Both the position numbers and the translations under genes were made by a program. A model generated the notes under the pieces. The model was not told where the DNA came from and ran no database searches. It saw only the letters and a list, made by a program, of their open reading frames with translations. From NCBI GenBank assembly GCA_029237695.1, contig CM055272.1, positions 12,884,042-12,948,041 of the forward strand: a stretch of DNA of 64,000 nt, read 5' to 3'. The stretch is from Conchocele bisecta (Eukaryota; Mollusca; Bivalvia; Lucinida; Thyasiridae). Within the stretch, counting starts at the first letter, position 1. Every line of letters begins with the position of its first letter. This document shows, piece by piece, positions 37,558 through 49,469 of the stretch.

Positions 37558-37945
37558 TCATATTCCAGTCTCCGCGAAAGTCGTCGGTCCGTCGGACATG
37601 TCCGCGAAAGTCGTCGGTCCGTCGGACATGTCCGTCAAAATTGCCGCCGGTCCGACGGTAAACCAGAAGTCACCGGACCGAATGTCCGACTATAAAATAC
37701 TTTTTTATTCCAAGCTTCAATGAAATCACCTTCCTTTGGTATACGTTTCTGGTGCAGCTAGATTTTTTTTGTATGACTGATATACCGAAAAAGCTAAAAA
37801 GGTCTTAAATATCACACAAAATCAATTTTTATTTTTTGTAAAAAATAAATTGGTCTCGTAAATTTTAGTCCGGTCTGGTAAAAATTTCCAGTTTACCAGA
37901 CCGAATGTCCTTTAAAATTTTGGAAGTTTCGCGGAGATTGATATT
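37558..37945. mobile_element. MITE-like element with internal 30-bp duplication
   Basis: Inverted ends contain AGTCTCCGCGAAA and TTTCGCGGAGATTGATAT. Just inside the left end a 30-bp unit (CCGCGAAAGTCGTCGGTCCG core) is repeated twice and partly a third time, followed by inverted GGTCCGACGGTAAACC/CCGGTCTGGTAAA-type sequence. Confidence 0.65.
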
Positions 37946-38533
37946 CAATATTGGGCTGAAAATGGCCTAGTATACGATCCAAATGAGCAAGTGATAAGAA
38001 ATGCGTGATGCGTGCAATTTTAACTATCATCATGATCATATGCTATAATTGTATAATTTGTAATCACTCGTTCTGTAAATTATCTTACGTGTACGCACTG
38101 TTTCTACTCTAGTACAATTAGTTTAAATGAAATTAAACCAGGAACCACCAATCACACAAAAACTAGCGTTCAAAACATTAGTATTTTTCAGTAGTAGGTC
38201 CATAAACAGCAGACGGCACAATCTAATTCAGCATTGTATAGGTTCAGCCTCAGAATTGCATAGTCACCTTTGATTCATTTGACAAGTGTGTCACAAGAGG
38301 CCGAGTCGAGCAGTTCGTTTTGTTTATGACAATGACGTCATAACTGACTGGACTGCTTTGTTTTCAGTTTCAGGGAAATAAAATCAAAAGACGCCGGATG
38401 CTGATTGGATACTTTATTGTTGTGTTGACATCTACGTTGCGGTAACCGTGATGATTGGACCAACTCCCGACGTCAATACAGCTACATCCGTATCAGTTCA
38501 TTAAGACGATCAACAACAAGTACTCGTGTGCTT

Positions 38534-39067
38534 GACACCTATGGCAGCTTAAAAATGACATCTCGTTCGCTGGGCATAGCATCTCAATCCCAAGAGATAG
38601 GATATCGTTCCCCCGAGACAGCTATGTTGTTGCCACGACATAGCATCTCGTTGGCACGACATAATCAGCCAATCAAATGGTAGTATAATTGTCATTCAAA
38701 ATGGTGGAGTACTATCTGCTATTCTATTGGCTGACAGTCACTTTGTCGTTCGAACGAGATTTATCTCGTGGGAATGAGAGGCTATGTCGTTGGGACGGGA
38801 TACGTAACTCGTGGGATTGAGATTCATCTGGTGGGAACGGGATGCTATGTCGTGGGAACGAGATATCCATCTCGTCGGAACAAGATTCTATGTCGTGAGA
38901 ACGAGATAGGTAGCCCGATTATACATGGTGGGAACGGGATGCTATGTCGTGGGAACGAGATATCCATCTCGACGGAACGAGATTCTATGTCGTGGGAACG
39001 AGATGCTATGTCGTGGAAACGAGTTAAAAGAAGCACATGTCCCTTTTAAGTTGCCATATACACCTGC
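38534..39067. mobile_element. Inverted-repeat element built from ACGAGAT palindromes
   Basis: Imperfect inverted ends (CACCTATGGCAGCTTAAAAA and TTTTAAGTTGCCATATACACC) enclose oppositely oriented arrays of GCTATGTCGTGGGAACGAGA-like units. The left array reads as the complement of the right one. A centre with AGCCAATCAAATGG and TCTATTGGCT is also inverted. Its nested symmetry indicates a foldback element grown by tandem amplification. Confidence 0.75.
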
Positions 39068-39432
39068 GTGGACGAGGGGTGGTGTCCCAGAAAGGCATTT
39101 GATCATTTAATCTCAATTACAAGACGCACTGAGCAATGTTCGCTGTGAACCAATTGTCGACATCAACTTGCCTCGGTAATATATTGCCTATCCAAGGGGT
39201 GGCAATCATTGGTGGGTTTGTCATCTTGCAGGCCAACTTACATGTACACTTGTAATCATGCATACTTTTCAGCCTTGAATGTGAGAATTTCGCCCTGAAA
39301 TGCCGCAATAAAATAACAGCCTATATATATCGAATCTGTTTTGTTTGCAATGTCCAACAAATAGCGTATGAGCTTACAAGTAAACTTGTGATATTGCAGT
39401 ATCATGCAAAAATTGCGCAACTTATGATACAC

Positions 39433-39666
39433 GCCCCACAGGGGACGTAGAATTCTTTTTTTATTAATTTGTTTCCCACGAAAAATGAATTGTTATTTCG
39501 TGGGAACGAATTGTTAAATTGAGGGAATGAATTGTTCATTCGAGGGAACGAATTGTTATATCGTGGGAACGAACTGTTAATTCGAGTGATCGAATTGTTA
39601 AATTGAGGGAACGAATTGTTATTTCGTGGGAACGAATTAATAAACAAAATCCATGTCCCCTGCGGG
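39433..39666. mobile_element. Inverted-repeat element with CGAATTGTT iterations
   Basis: The ends CACAGGGGACGTAGAATTCT and AAAATCCATGTCCCCTGCGG are imperfect inverted repeats. The interior is about eight units of GGGAACGAATTGTTA(T/A)(A/T)T, an A/T-shifted version of the ACGAGAT palindrome in the neighbouring element. Confidence 0.8.
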
Positions 39667-41999
39667 GCTCCGTACATATGACACTCGGCACATTTATAGA
39701 GATGGATGCACTGAACATTTTGGTATGTACAGTGAAACCCCTCGAAACCGGACACCCCAGGGTTTAGAGAGGTTCCACTGTATATCCACTTTAAAAATCA
39801 TGATGGCCACCATTTTCAAGATGACCGCCGGATTAATCCAGTCAACCAGCACACAGTTTATTCAGCCAGTGTAACAAATTGCTGGTAAATAATTGAAACA
39901 CGCCTGGGATTTTGTACCTTCGGACATCTGCATAATTTCAAGAAATTTGACAATATTTTCAGAGTACATGCGGAATGACAATCTTGTCAACTTTTGACGC
40001 CATTTATAAATTTTTGTAAACGTATTTCATAAAATTACGTAGATGTCCGAAGGTACAAAATCACATGGCGTGTCTCAATTACAAGATACAACTTATGGTT
40101 TGTACAAAAAACGGTTTAAATCAGGCATTGCCTATAAAACAATTGCAGCAGTGTTCCAGATTTCATACAATTTATATATTTTGTAATTTTGACTGACAAT
40201 TTAAAACGAGATGGCCGCCTCGAGGCTTTGATAATACAGTGTATACTGAACAATATTTCCAGCACACCAATATTTACACAATTCACTAACATTTGATTGG
40301 CCCATAGCAAGTCTCTGTCCAAAATTTATATCCCAGTAAACTCCCACGCCGAACTACTTTCTACAGGTGCGCTGTCAGTGCTGTCAATGTAAACAAATGG
40401 CTGCCGTCTGTCAAAATAAACACATTTTCTTGATGAATGTATTTCAAATGCTGGAATTATAAGGAATGAATGGCCTTCGTCCAGTATTCCCGCGACTTTT
40501 CCAAGTTTATATCCCTGATAAATTCCACAAAAATGCCATTCATTCCTATAACCTTAACCAACAACTTTAACCTGGACGCACGTACGTACGTACATACGTA
40601 CGCCAATGTATCGACTATATCGCGCTGTCCGCAAGCGGGTGCGACAATGAATAAAACTGCAAACGATAGCCCAATGAACGCTAACGATAATACACCATAA
40701 ATGCACCTATCGATTTAAAAAATGTATACCATTTCCAAGATGGCCGCAACAAACTTCATGTTCCCGAACTGTTAACTGGTTGATTGTATGGTACTATATG
40801 TGATATTTACATTATATACGAATTACCAACACGTACGCACGATTATCATTGATTGTATAAAATGCTGCTGTCATTATATGTACTATTGCTTTCTTTGGAA
40901 AACTGTAAACATACTAATACTTGTGACCAAAATGTGTTTCTTTGGTGACAACTCTGTGTAGGAATGATTACTCTCCTGTTTTACTTGTTGTCATTACATG
41001 TATATGGATGGTGTGTTTCTCAATATGGGATACATGTGTAAACTGTTTCAATAGTTACAATGCCAGAGGAGCCATGGTTAATTGTATTGTATACATGCTT
41101 TCACGCATTTACATTTCCCAGAACATCATCTAATTAGCTTTGGGACTCACTGCATACTTTTAATCATCAAATATATGCAGTCGTTAGTTCTATATGAAAA
41201 AATACATTTCTGGGAAAATAAATGATTACTCCCTCAAAGGATACTTTGCTAGATAAGTATTAACTGCCTGCACTCATGATTTGCACACTCAGTCATGTGT
41301 ATGCTCTTCTTGTGTGCATTCAATGTGATACATCGCTGTATGTTCAGACTGCTACACAGGACCGAATCAGGAGATTATTTGCTTGTCCTCATATTCGACA
41401 TTTGTGGAAAGTAGATACTTGAATAACTCCAGTTTCAGGAATAAACTTCAATTGCTTGGATGACCACGCCGCAATATGCATGTGCTTCGCTTAGTGCGTT
41501 CTGCGGACCTTAGGCCATTGTACGAATAGCACTCCACAGAGAGATGTTACCTACTTTTGGAAAGTCGCATGGACATTTTCACCTTTTTCCTGGTGTACGC
41601 TTCGGCTATAGTCTCTCGCAAACCCAGCAGAACAATTTCAACCCAAAGGTTGGAAACCAGCTGAACAACCAACAATAACGTGGCCCTATAATCCATCGCA
41701 CTACAAGCCTTCCACCACATGTAACTCATCGTCTTCACAAACAAAATCTACCCGAGACCGGAGCCCAAAGGCCTCAACCGCGAAACCTACTTCGGAAGAC
41801 AAGGCCTCAAAGGCCACGCCTTCCAAATTGTGCGTTGGGGTTTAACGGCCTATCAACAGCTAAGGTCATGTAAGGCCGGGTCAATGTGTTTAGTACTAAA
41901 TACCATGTATTACCTGTATAAATGGTGTGGAGGGGGTGATCCGAAAATCGGAACTGAATATTTACAATAAAAACTGTATATTCAGCCCTGAAATCAGGA

Positions 42000-43880
42000 A
42001 TGGAATGGTTCTTAACGGCCCATCAACACAAAAGAGTATCATTTACGGCCAAGAAATGTAGATGAAGAATAAAAATAATAGTAAATAGTATGTTCGAGGT
42101 GGTAGGCAATCAGATGATTAGGGTAAAACAAAGTATATAGATCAACAATATAAATGAACAACATGTATTACAATGACAAAATTATAGTAATGAGAAACAT
42201 GTATACAATGATAAAAATCAGATCTTCTGATACAAGCTGGTTTCATGGAGAAAGCTAAGCAACCCGTTAATGTTCTCCACCTGGAATAACAGCGCAAGTG
42301 AAGTAACAGTGAAGTGTTTGTGTCGAATATCGGCAAAATCGATACAGTCCAGTAGGATGTGTTGCACGGTAAATGCGCTGTGGCATGGAATACACCATGG
42401 ACGCGGCTCACCTTTGAGCATATACGAATGCGTTAGTCGTGTATGTCCAATGCGCAATCGACTAAGGACAACTTCATCCCGGCGTACATGTCTGTAGCCA
42501 GGAGTCCATTCGCCCAGAGTCGGTTTCACAGCATGAAGTTTATTATCTGTGAGCAGATCCCACTGGATCTGCATTGTATCGGAGATGAATGAGTTGATGG
42601 ATGATTTAAAATCATGATAGCAAACAGGAAAATGAGAAGTTGGTAGATCCAGGGCGGCCTTGGCAGCACTATCTGCCCTGTCATTGCCCTTGATACCAGT
42701 ATGACTGGGTAACCAACAAAAAATAATGTCCTTGCCAGACGAAAGTAAAATATGGTGTAGCTCTATGATTTGGCGGATAAGTGGATGTTCAAGCTTCATA
42801 TTGTACAAAGCTTGTAGTGAAGATAATGAATCGGAAAATAAAATGAATTGCTTTCTCCAAGATATTTTCGCGAAATCAAGAGCAAGTAAAATCACCCTCA
42901 ATTCCGCAGAAAATATCGAAGATTTGTCTGGGAGTCTGGATTGAAGATCTCCCTCGGGGACAGCGGCAGCAGATGCTACCCGGTCCCCGATCTTTGAACC
43001 ATCAGTAAAAATCGGAGTGTACGTATTGTATCTGTCTTTAATCTCAAGAAAAAGTGATTTAAAAATGGATGGATCAGTTGTTGCTTTCGTGTGCTGACTA
43101 AGATCGAAGATCACCTTGGGCTGCTCCAACTGCCACGGTGGAGTATCTGGAACAGCGTATTTGGCAATGTGATCCAGATCCAAGCCAGCATCGTGTATAA
43201 AAGGATCCATTCTCTTGCCGAATGGTGGCTTGAAGCTTGGTTTCTTATCGAATACAGCATCTGTAGTTCGATGAAAGACAGTGTTATAAGCTGGATTAGA
43301 TGGATTGGAATGTAGTTTAGTGGCGTAGCAGTTGGTAGTGGATATCATCAGGACCAGCTGATGTATCATGTGCTTTCTCGAGTGAAGCTTTTAATTCCCT
43401 CATAGCGAAAGGAGAGTTGTAATGTTCTGAATTGTCTAAATTAAAATTAAGTTTCGTTTTCTCTTGCTCAGATTTCACCTTTAAGAACTCCTCAGAATAG
43501 TTATTAGATGAGGAGTTGTTGGAGAAGGTATCTGCTAAAATGTTTGCAATATCTGCTTAAGAAACTTGGTGTCCTGCTTTGTTGAGATGATTAAATGAAG
43601 TCGTTTTACCTTTACCGTTTATCTTGCGAATCATGTCCCATGTTGTTTCATTTTAGATCGAGAGTTCAACTTGGAGACAAAAGATCTCCAAGTCTTTCTC
43701 TTGCTAGCTTTGATAGTGCGTCGAGCTTTAGCTCTAAAAATTATATGAGCATTTAGGTTTTCTGGTGTTGCTTGATTATTGATTTGACGAATAGACTGCT
43801 TACGAGCAGTCATTGCCTCTTTGCATTATTCGTCAAACCATGCTTCGCTAGTATGAACTGAAATTGAAACTCCAGAGATC
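42000..43880 (-). pseudogene. I/Jockey-type LINE remnant with reverse-transcriptase core deleted
   Basis: Read on the - strand, from 43880: the endonuclease-RT linker (ARKQSIRQINNQATPENLNA), then the start of RT with AHDTSAGPDDIHYQL, interrupted by stops. It then jumps at about 43330 straight to sequence downstream of RT (SNPSNPAYNTVFHRT). The 383-aa frame 42218-43369 carries an RNase HI domain with its four acidic residues in place (FTDGSK, SAEL, FSDSLSSL, GNDRAD) and a C-terminal CIPCH...HILLDC knuckle. The RT palm including any YxDD motif is missing. 42000-42217 is the presumed 3' UTR ending in the dispersed TTAACGGCC motif. The element cannot reverse-transcribe. Confidence 0.88.
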
Positions 43881-46150
43881 CATTATAATCGTCGAATATG
43901 ATACCAAAAATTTACGTTAAAATTGTGTTTTTGTTTTTATCCTGGACTGTGCACTGCTAGCACAGGCATAGTCCATGACACAAACTAGCCTAGCAATGTC
44001 TTAAGTTAACTATTGCGCCTACATGTACATTGCGATTTAGTAGTCATTCATCTAGGTTGTTCAGAAAGTCGGTCAATACAAGTAAACTATTCATATAGTG
44101 TTCCTATTGTCCATGGAATGCGTTGAAATAGTGCGCAGCCATCAAGAACACTGTGGACATCGGCAGTTGATTTTGCCATTTCTATGGGCATTAGCGATCA
44201 GTTTACATCTGCTGAAGCCAGTGCGTTTGCCTGCCTCATGATACATCCATATATACATATCTATATTTAACTTCAAATAATTCTGAGAGAAAGTTGAGAA
44301 TCGATATGAATTACTTCATTGTCCGGTTTATCTTGTTTCTAAATGTATTAGTGTCATATAGCTATTAGGCTCTATGTCAATAGTTTCTGAAATTGAGTTT
44401 TATATGCCTTTGGATTGATTTATCTGTAAAGAGCGATAACCAAAAATATACCCTAGTCCTATAGATATACACAATTAAGCATCCATTTAATATTAAAAGA
44501 CATCAACTCCACTATCCAATGGTATTTTGTGCGTAATGTCACATGATCTCTCTTTAGTTGTGCGACATGATTGAGATGGTAGCGCATGGATTGTACGTAA
44601 TTATATTGGACACTCAAAGGAACATAGGCATGTGTTTAATTTTTGTCTTTGATATAATTCTATCCCGTAGTATACCAATACACTGAGTCGAATGGTATTA
44701 ATGTATATATTTTGCGACTAGGGTTGCGATTGAACTTACAACCTCTGATATTGTAGTCGAATGGTCCACAACCCATGATAATACCCAGTTCACACACAGT
44801 TCATAGAAAGTAGAACTCAATATGATAAGAGACAAGTAATCGACCCCACACGTAACCAGCTATGTGTGTATTCGTATTTAAGTTGTCTAAGTTTCCAATT
44901 CACTTCATCCTTCTGTGGTAGTTTGGGATGAAATCAACCACATACACGGCAATCATTAACTCACAGATCGTGTACATTCCATGTTGAATATACAGCGCCC
45001 TGTGAACCACATCAACAATGTGTACTGACTGGCTTCACCCTGTCCCGTGTCTGTATATGACATTGCTGATAAACATACAATGTATTAATTTAGCGTTTTA
45101 TGCATATATATATATATATGTATATATAATTGCATTCGCAACGTGTGAAATCCAAACACGCAGGCACACGTGTGCATAACATTGGAGTGTCGATCTATTG
45201 GTATTGTCATGTTTGTATATATGTGGGTCTATGGGAAATCAATTGCCTGCCTGTTTCCTATAAGGCCCTGTGCTGTAGGAAACAGGCAAGCACTTGATTT
45301 CCCATAGACCCACATTCACACAAACATGACAATCACAAACTACGTGTGGAAAAATTAAACTGTGTTACTTCCATTCCTAGTGACTTAGAAGCCGGTTCTA
45401 GATCCATGCCAAACACAGTATCATGCAGATTGATTTCCATGTGTTAGTTCCCCTTTTTTGGTGAAACCGTCTATCTCATCCGCACATCAAGCACACAGAA
45501 AATTTAACCTGCATGTGTAGAGCATGCAAATAATAATAAAATATTTGGCACATACATACCTTTCGTGTAGCATCTATTTTATTTATCTCTCTGTCATAAT
45601 AATAACACTCAATGCCGTTGTGTTGAGAATTTACTCCTTGTTGCTAAGCTGTACCAGGACTGGTTTACCGTCTATATTATTCATAAGTTGACGGTGTGCT
45701 TTACGGTCACATTATCCATTGGTCGACTGGTTCCTGTATACGATCAGAACGCGACTGGAATTTCCGACTGTAATTCAATAATGACCGATGAAATCCGAGT
45801 GTTCCCGAGTGCAGTTTTTCGACCATGTTAAAGGTTTCATTCCAGTAAATCGAGTGTGGTCCTTAGTTCCAGTCGAAAGTAGTACATATTGAAGAAATAG
45901 TGCGAAACATTGTGCTTGCTTCGAGCTAACTGCTTGTGGTTACTGGTGAATTTCGGATTGGAACTACTAGACGTACATATATATTATTTCTTACATGATT
46001 GCCAACACCAATCCTTGATTTCTCCTCATATTTTACTGTACACAAGCTAATTCATTATGAAAATTCTAGTCTGACAGAAAGTATTCCATTCTACATGCAT
46101 TTTAAATAATTCCAGGTGACACAGGTTTCTGTTAAATTATAGCATAGCAA
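43881..46150. other. Non-coding stretch, one hairpin
   Basis: AT-rich sequence without a credible gene. A (TA)n run lies at 45102-45130. A foldback at about 45208-45330 has arms ATGTGGGTCTATGGGAAATC and GATTTCCCATAGACCCACAT. Confidence 0.6.
45208..45330. repeat. Foldback hairpin (about 50-bp arms)
   Basis: The left arm starts GTCATGTTTGTATATATGTG and the right arm ends CACAAACATGAC. Inner inverted pairs are GCCTGTTTCCTA and TAGGAAACAGGC. There are few mismatches. Confidence 0.85.
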
Positions 46151-48890
46151 TGGTGGAATGTATCCATAAAAAAACGGCAACTGGGCCGGTCTGGTACCAG
46201 TACGTGTTTATGGGCGAGTTTATTCCCCGGAATAGTTATAATATAAAACGGATACAAAACGGAACTCACAAATGCGGCCATAAGTTATGCCACCTATGAC
46301 CGATTTTATTATATGATGTGTCAAATTAAAGCTATTAGCTTTAATGTGGTATATATATATGAACTAATTTGGATATACCGAAAGTTATAAATTTGTCCAT
46401 TGAAAAATACATTTTCTTAGGGTTTTTTTCTCCCTGAAAACGGTGCTCAGATTCCCCGAAACTTATTAATGTATTAAACAATTATATTTCTTAAAACAGT
46501 GTAGCAATTTGAGATGCACCTCATTAAAGGTGATATTCGTAGTTTTATTTTGATATATTGATTTGTATAATTGGTCATTGTGAACAGTAGTTTAATGTAA
46601 AAAAAAAATCAGCGATAATCCCCGGAACTCTTAATAAATTACACATCCCTTTACCTATTACAATATATTCTATGTTATTTTAAAGATGAGTCGCATAGCT
46701 TTAATTTGATATATTGGTCGATATATATGGAGATTTCTAAAGTATGAAACTATTCGCTTTAATAATGCAATTTTCATGGCCTTGTTTATCGCCAAATTAT
46801 CAACTGGCGGTCAATTGTGAAAAGGACAGGGCCGCATTGATTCCCATCCCACGTGTGCTCTAAACATAAATATTGTGTATATATAGTATTCTGGTAAGAT
46901 ATAAAGGCATCTTTAAGGATTGCACATATTATCACCGCAAAACAAAATGCGATATAAGTGAACATCAAAATATATAAGATAAATTTGGAATATCAAAATA
47001 ATTATAAACTCCAGATAAGAGCAGATAACACGGTCTGGGCCCATACGCACAGTACTACAACGTGATTTCCAAAGAAGTGAATGAACGCTTGCATAACGTT
47101 GAACGTGTTATACCCTGGGTTCGCGTAGTGAGTCAGCCGGATCTTACCGATACATTCGGGCATACCAGACGCGATATGCTTATTCGTGATGGTCTTAATC
47201 TCAGCCCAACGGGAACGTCTGCAGTTGCCAGCAACATACAAACGACGGTGATGATTCATTTGAACGATATGCCCGTGGCTACAGAGCAACCATCTTATAA
47301 ACAGCAACCTATGGGACCACTTACGTACAGTCAGGTCGTTGAACACTGTGAACATGTTACAACTCAGGACAGACCAACTACATCGAATTATGGAGGAACA
47401 CCCCAGAATATCGTACCCAACACCACCGCCAACACAGCCGCCACCCATCAGAAGCAACCACACCAGTCTTCGAGAATAGCAGAATCGCGGAAAACGCCAC
47501 TTACCAAATCTTCAAGTAGCAACAGATTACACGTGTTAAAATAGAGAATACGAAGAACTTTATGAGACTGCTTCCGATCTGAGTTTGCACTGGTCACACA
47601 CGCAATAAAGCTAGATCAACAGAAATCCCGATTCAGGGTCCATATTGTCGCAATTGTTTATGTAATATTAATTATGGATGTTGTCACCAGTCAAACGCAT
47701 AATCGTCTAGCGGACTCATGCAGTCTGATAAGGATCTATACTTATGTTTAGTATAATTATGGCTGAATCACTGAATGAATGGCGAACAGTGCAGACCCTG
47801 ATCAGACTGTACGTATAGGGAGGTTGATTTGTAGCTACATTGGTGAACATTTCAATACGCCCGAATTCCCCAGTCACTGTCCCAGTCACGTTTATACATT
47901 ATGATCGGGATCTACACTAATCACAATTTGACCGACGCAGTTTCAGAAGGAACCAACTAAGTCCATGCTCTATCAGTATCTATACTTATATGTAGAAGAA
48001 TGCCATTCGCGATTCATTGATTGAATAGCGAACAGACCTTGATCAGAATGTACATATAGATGTAGGCTGATTTATATACGTAATACGCCTGTATCGGCTG
48101 ACTGAACGCTCTTTGGTGGGTCAATATTCGTTAATTTCAATTCACCTATTTTGTAACTTCAAATTGGTCGATCTTTATGTTTTATACATCATATTAAAAC
48201 ACAGAGATACACATTTTATTTGGTGTATTATTGGTCATGATTGATTATACATTATTGAAATTAGAATGGTTGATAAAGGTTCCGGGGATTGTAAATACTG
48301 TTAAACCGAATCCGGCACTGCGAGTTTTAGTAAAAATTTTTTTTTTTTTTTTTTTTTTTACACTTTTCGTCGGTTAATCGTTACAGTCAATGTACTAACT
48401 TAAAGCATATAGACTAATGTTCAATATGACATGATTTTGCAATTTTGATAACACAGTTTAGAAATTATGAACGGTTACGTGGGTTCCGGGGAATGTAAGC
48501 TCCATTTTAACGTTGACAAGGAATGTAAATTTTGCCAAATTCAATTGAATATTTATATTAATTACACACATCGTAGACAAACATATTATGCACCAAATAA
48601 AAATGTGGAGACATACCTTTAATTTGATACATTTGCCATAAAAATAGAAATTATAAAATATGAATTATAACCGTTAAAAAAGGTTCCGTTTTTTTTACCG
48701 CATAATAAGCATGATAAGTGCAAGAGTTCCGGCGAATAATCCTATCACGTGTTTATCTGGTAGACGAATAGGTGTTTTTGATTGGGAATTGTTTTTGATT
48801 GGGAAAAAACACGTACCGGGGAGATACCGGTTTTCGTGTCCTTAAGGAAACAAATGTAAAATAATGTACCGGCCTGCTATACAGTGATCA
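46150..48890. mobile_element. Putative element with degenerate long inverted repeats
   Basis: The left block (46150-46790) contains ATTCCCCGGAA-type motifs at about 46224, 46451 and 46617. The right block (48240-48890) has the same motif inverted (GGTTCCGGGGAATGT, GGTTCCGGGGATTGT) at about 48286, 48485 and, weaker, 48683 and 48727. Outer parts also match inverted (GTACGTGTTTATGGG against the complement of AAAAAACACGTACCGGGG). The blocks are built of roughly 165-230 bp subrepeats. An SGNH-like frame lies between. Superfamily and exact ends unknown. Confidence 0.5.
47026..47544 (+). CDS. SGNH-hydrolase-like C-terminal fragment
   Basis: The open frame runs from a TAA near 47026 to 47544 (about 170 codons, no clear ATG start). 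It reads YYNVISKEVNERL, VERVIPWVRVVSQPD, then RRDMLIRDGLNLSPTGTSAV. This is the pattern of the last catalytic block of SGNH/GDSL esterase-like domains in many invertebrate and retroelement proteins (RDGLHLS). The catalytic histidine of DGLH is asparagine here, so the domain may be inactive. The remaining 80 residues are polar (QPHQSSR, SSSSNRLH) without a recognised domain. No paired upstream exon with GDS was found; it could be a terminal exon or a captured fragment. Confidence 0.45.
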
Positions 48891-49041
48891 CAATGGCATC
48901 CGACTATTGGTTTCGCCGAAGTTCGGTAAATATCCATTGTAAATATCAATGATATATAACTAGGTCTGTTGGATAATATTACATAGTAGCGATCGCTAAT
49001 CAGGTCCAGTTATAATAAGTAGTTTACCTGTAAACTTTCCG
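47545..49041. other. Non-coding stretch left of the Polinton
   Basis: It contains three degenerate CTGATNAGNNTCTA-type hairpin-family traces (47715-48080), the right inverted-repeat block described separately and a poly-T run (48339-48359). No gene. Confidence 0.6.
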
Positions 49042-49186
49042 AGTAGTAATGGGTAGCACTATGGGATACTTTTTTAACATGTGTTTTTTACATAGACATT
49101 TTTTACCGGAACACCGGGTGTCTATGTAAAAAACACATGTTAAAAAAGTACCCCATAGGTGCCACCCCTTATTACTCCCATTATCA
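49042..49186. repeat. Long hairpin at the presumed left end of the Polinton
   Basis: The arms of about 52 bp read AGTAATGGGTAGCACTATGG onward and, inverted, AGTAATAAGGGGTGGCACCT onward. The inner 35 bp are nearly perfect (TACTTTTTTAACATGTGTTT). The GGGGTGGCAC motif recurs inverted in the adjacent tandem units (49187-49390). The AGTA start and position just outside the first gene make it a candidate for the terminal inverted-repeat region; the other end of the element is not in the window. Confidence 0.6.
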
Positions 49187-49390
49187 GGGGTGGAAACTTC
49201 TTGTATTACGCCATAGTGCCACCCCTGAACCATTTTTGTTGAAAATTCGTGAAATATATCCGGGTGGAAACTTCTTGTATTACCCCATAGTGCCACCCTG
49301 AACCATTTTGTTGGAGATTCGTGAAATTTATCCGGGTGGAAACTTCTTGTATTACGCTATAGTGCCACCCCTGAACCAATCGTTTTTGTA
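49187..49390. repeat. Three tandem units of about 73 bp
   Basis: The units share GGTGGAAACTTCTTGTATTA, ATAGTGCCACCC and TGAACCATTTTTGTTG, beginning near 49190, 49262 and 49335. They sit between the hairpin and the first Polinton gene, as subterminal repeats often do. Confidence 0.85.
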
Positions 49391-49437
49391 TTCAACACGA
49401 GCAGTATGTAAGGTATTCATTTCTTGAGAAAGTGTAT

Positions 49438-49453
49438 AGCCCTGAAAAGGGCT
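49438..49453 (-). terminator. Histone-type 3' stem-loop, SL1
   Basis: On the - strand the sequence is AGCCCTTTTCAGGGCT: a 6-bp stem and TTTC loop, 16 nt after the stop of the Cys-rich gene. It is preceded by the A-rich flank ACAAC and followed about 14 nt later by CAAGAAATGA, a purine-rich tract where the U7 snRNA target lies in histone pre-mRNAs. No AATAAA is nearby. Confidence 0.75.
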
Positions 49454-49469
49454 GTTGTCTTTTAGTAAA

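Larger units (their letters stand above)
36746..42000. other. Non-coding stretch rich in inverted-repeat elements
   Basis: Contents: GGGGCGGGAC minisatellite (36843-36893), hairpin core copy (37078-37136), perfect hairpin (37340-37424), inverted-repeat element (37558-37945), palindrome-built elements (38534-39067 and 39433-39666), a repeat at 39960-40090 shared with 25-140, a GTAC/ACGTAC-rich stretch (40577-40605) and a retroelement-tail motif (41833-41990). Open frames here are short and match no family I recognise. Confidence 0.6.

Noticed and set aside
39402..39755. Frame with NNSFPRNNNSFPQFNNSF repeats
   Set aside because: It is a translation of the GGGAACGAATTGTT iterations within an inverted-repeat element.
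46435..46455. CTGAAAACGGTGCTCAG as a sixth histone-like stem-loop
   Set aside because: The stem does not pair over 6 bp, and there is no neighbouring gene in the right orientation.
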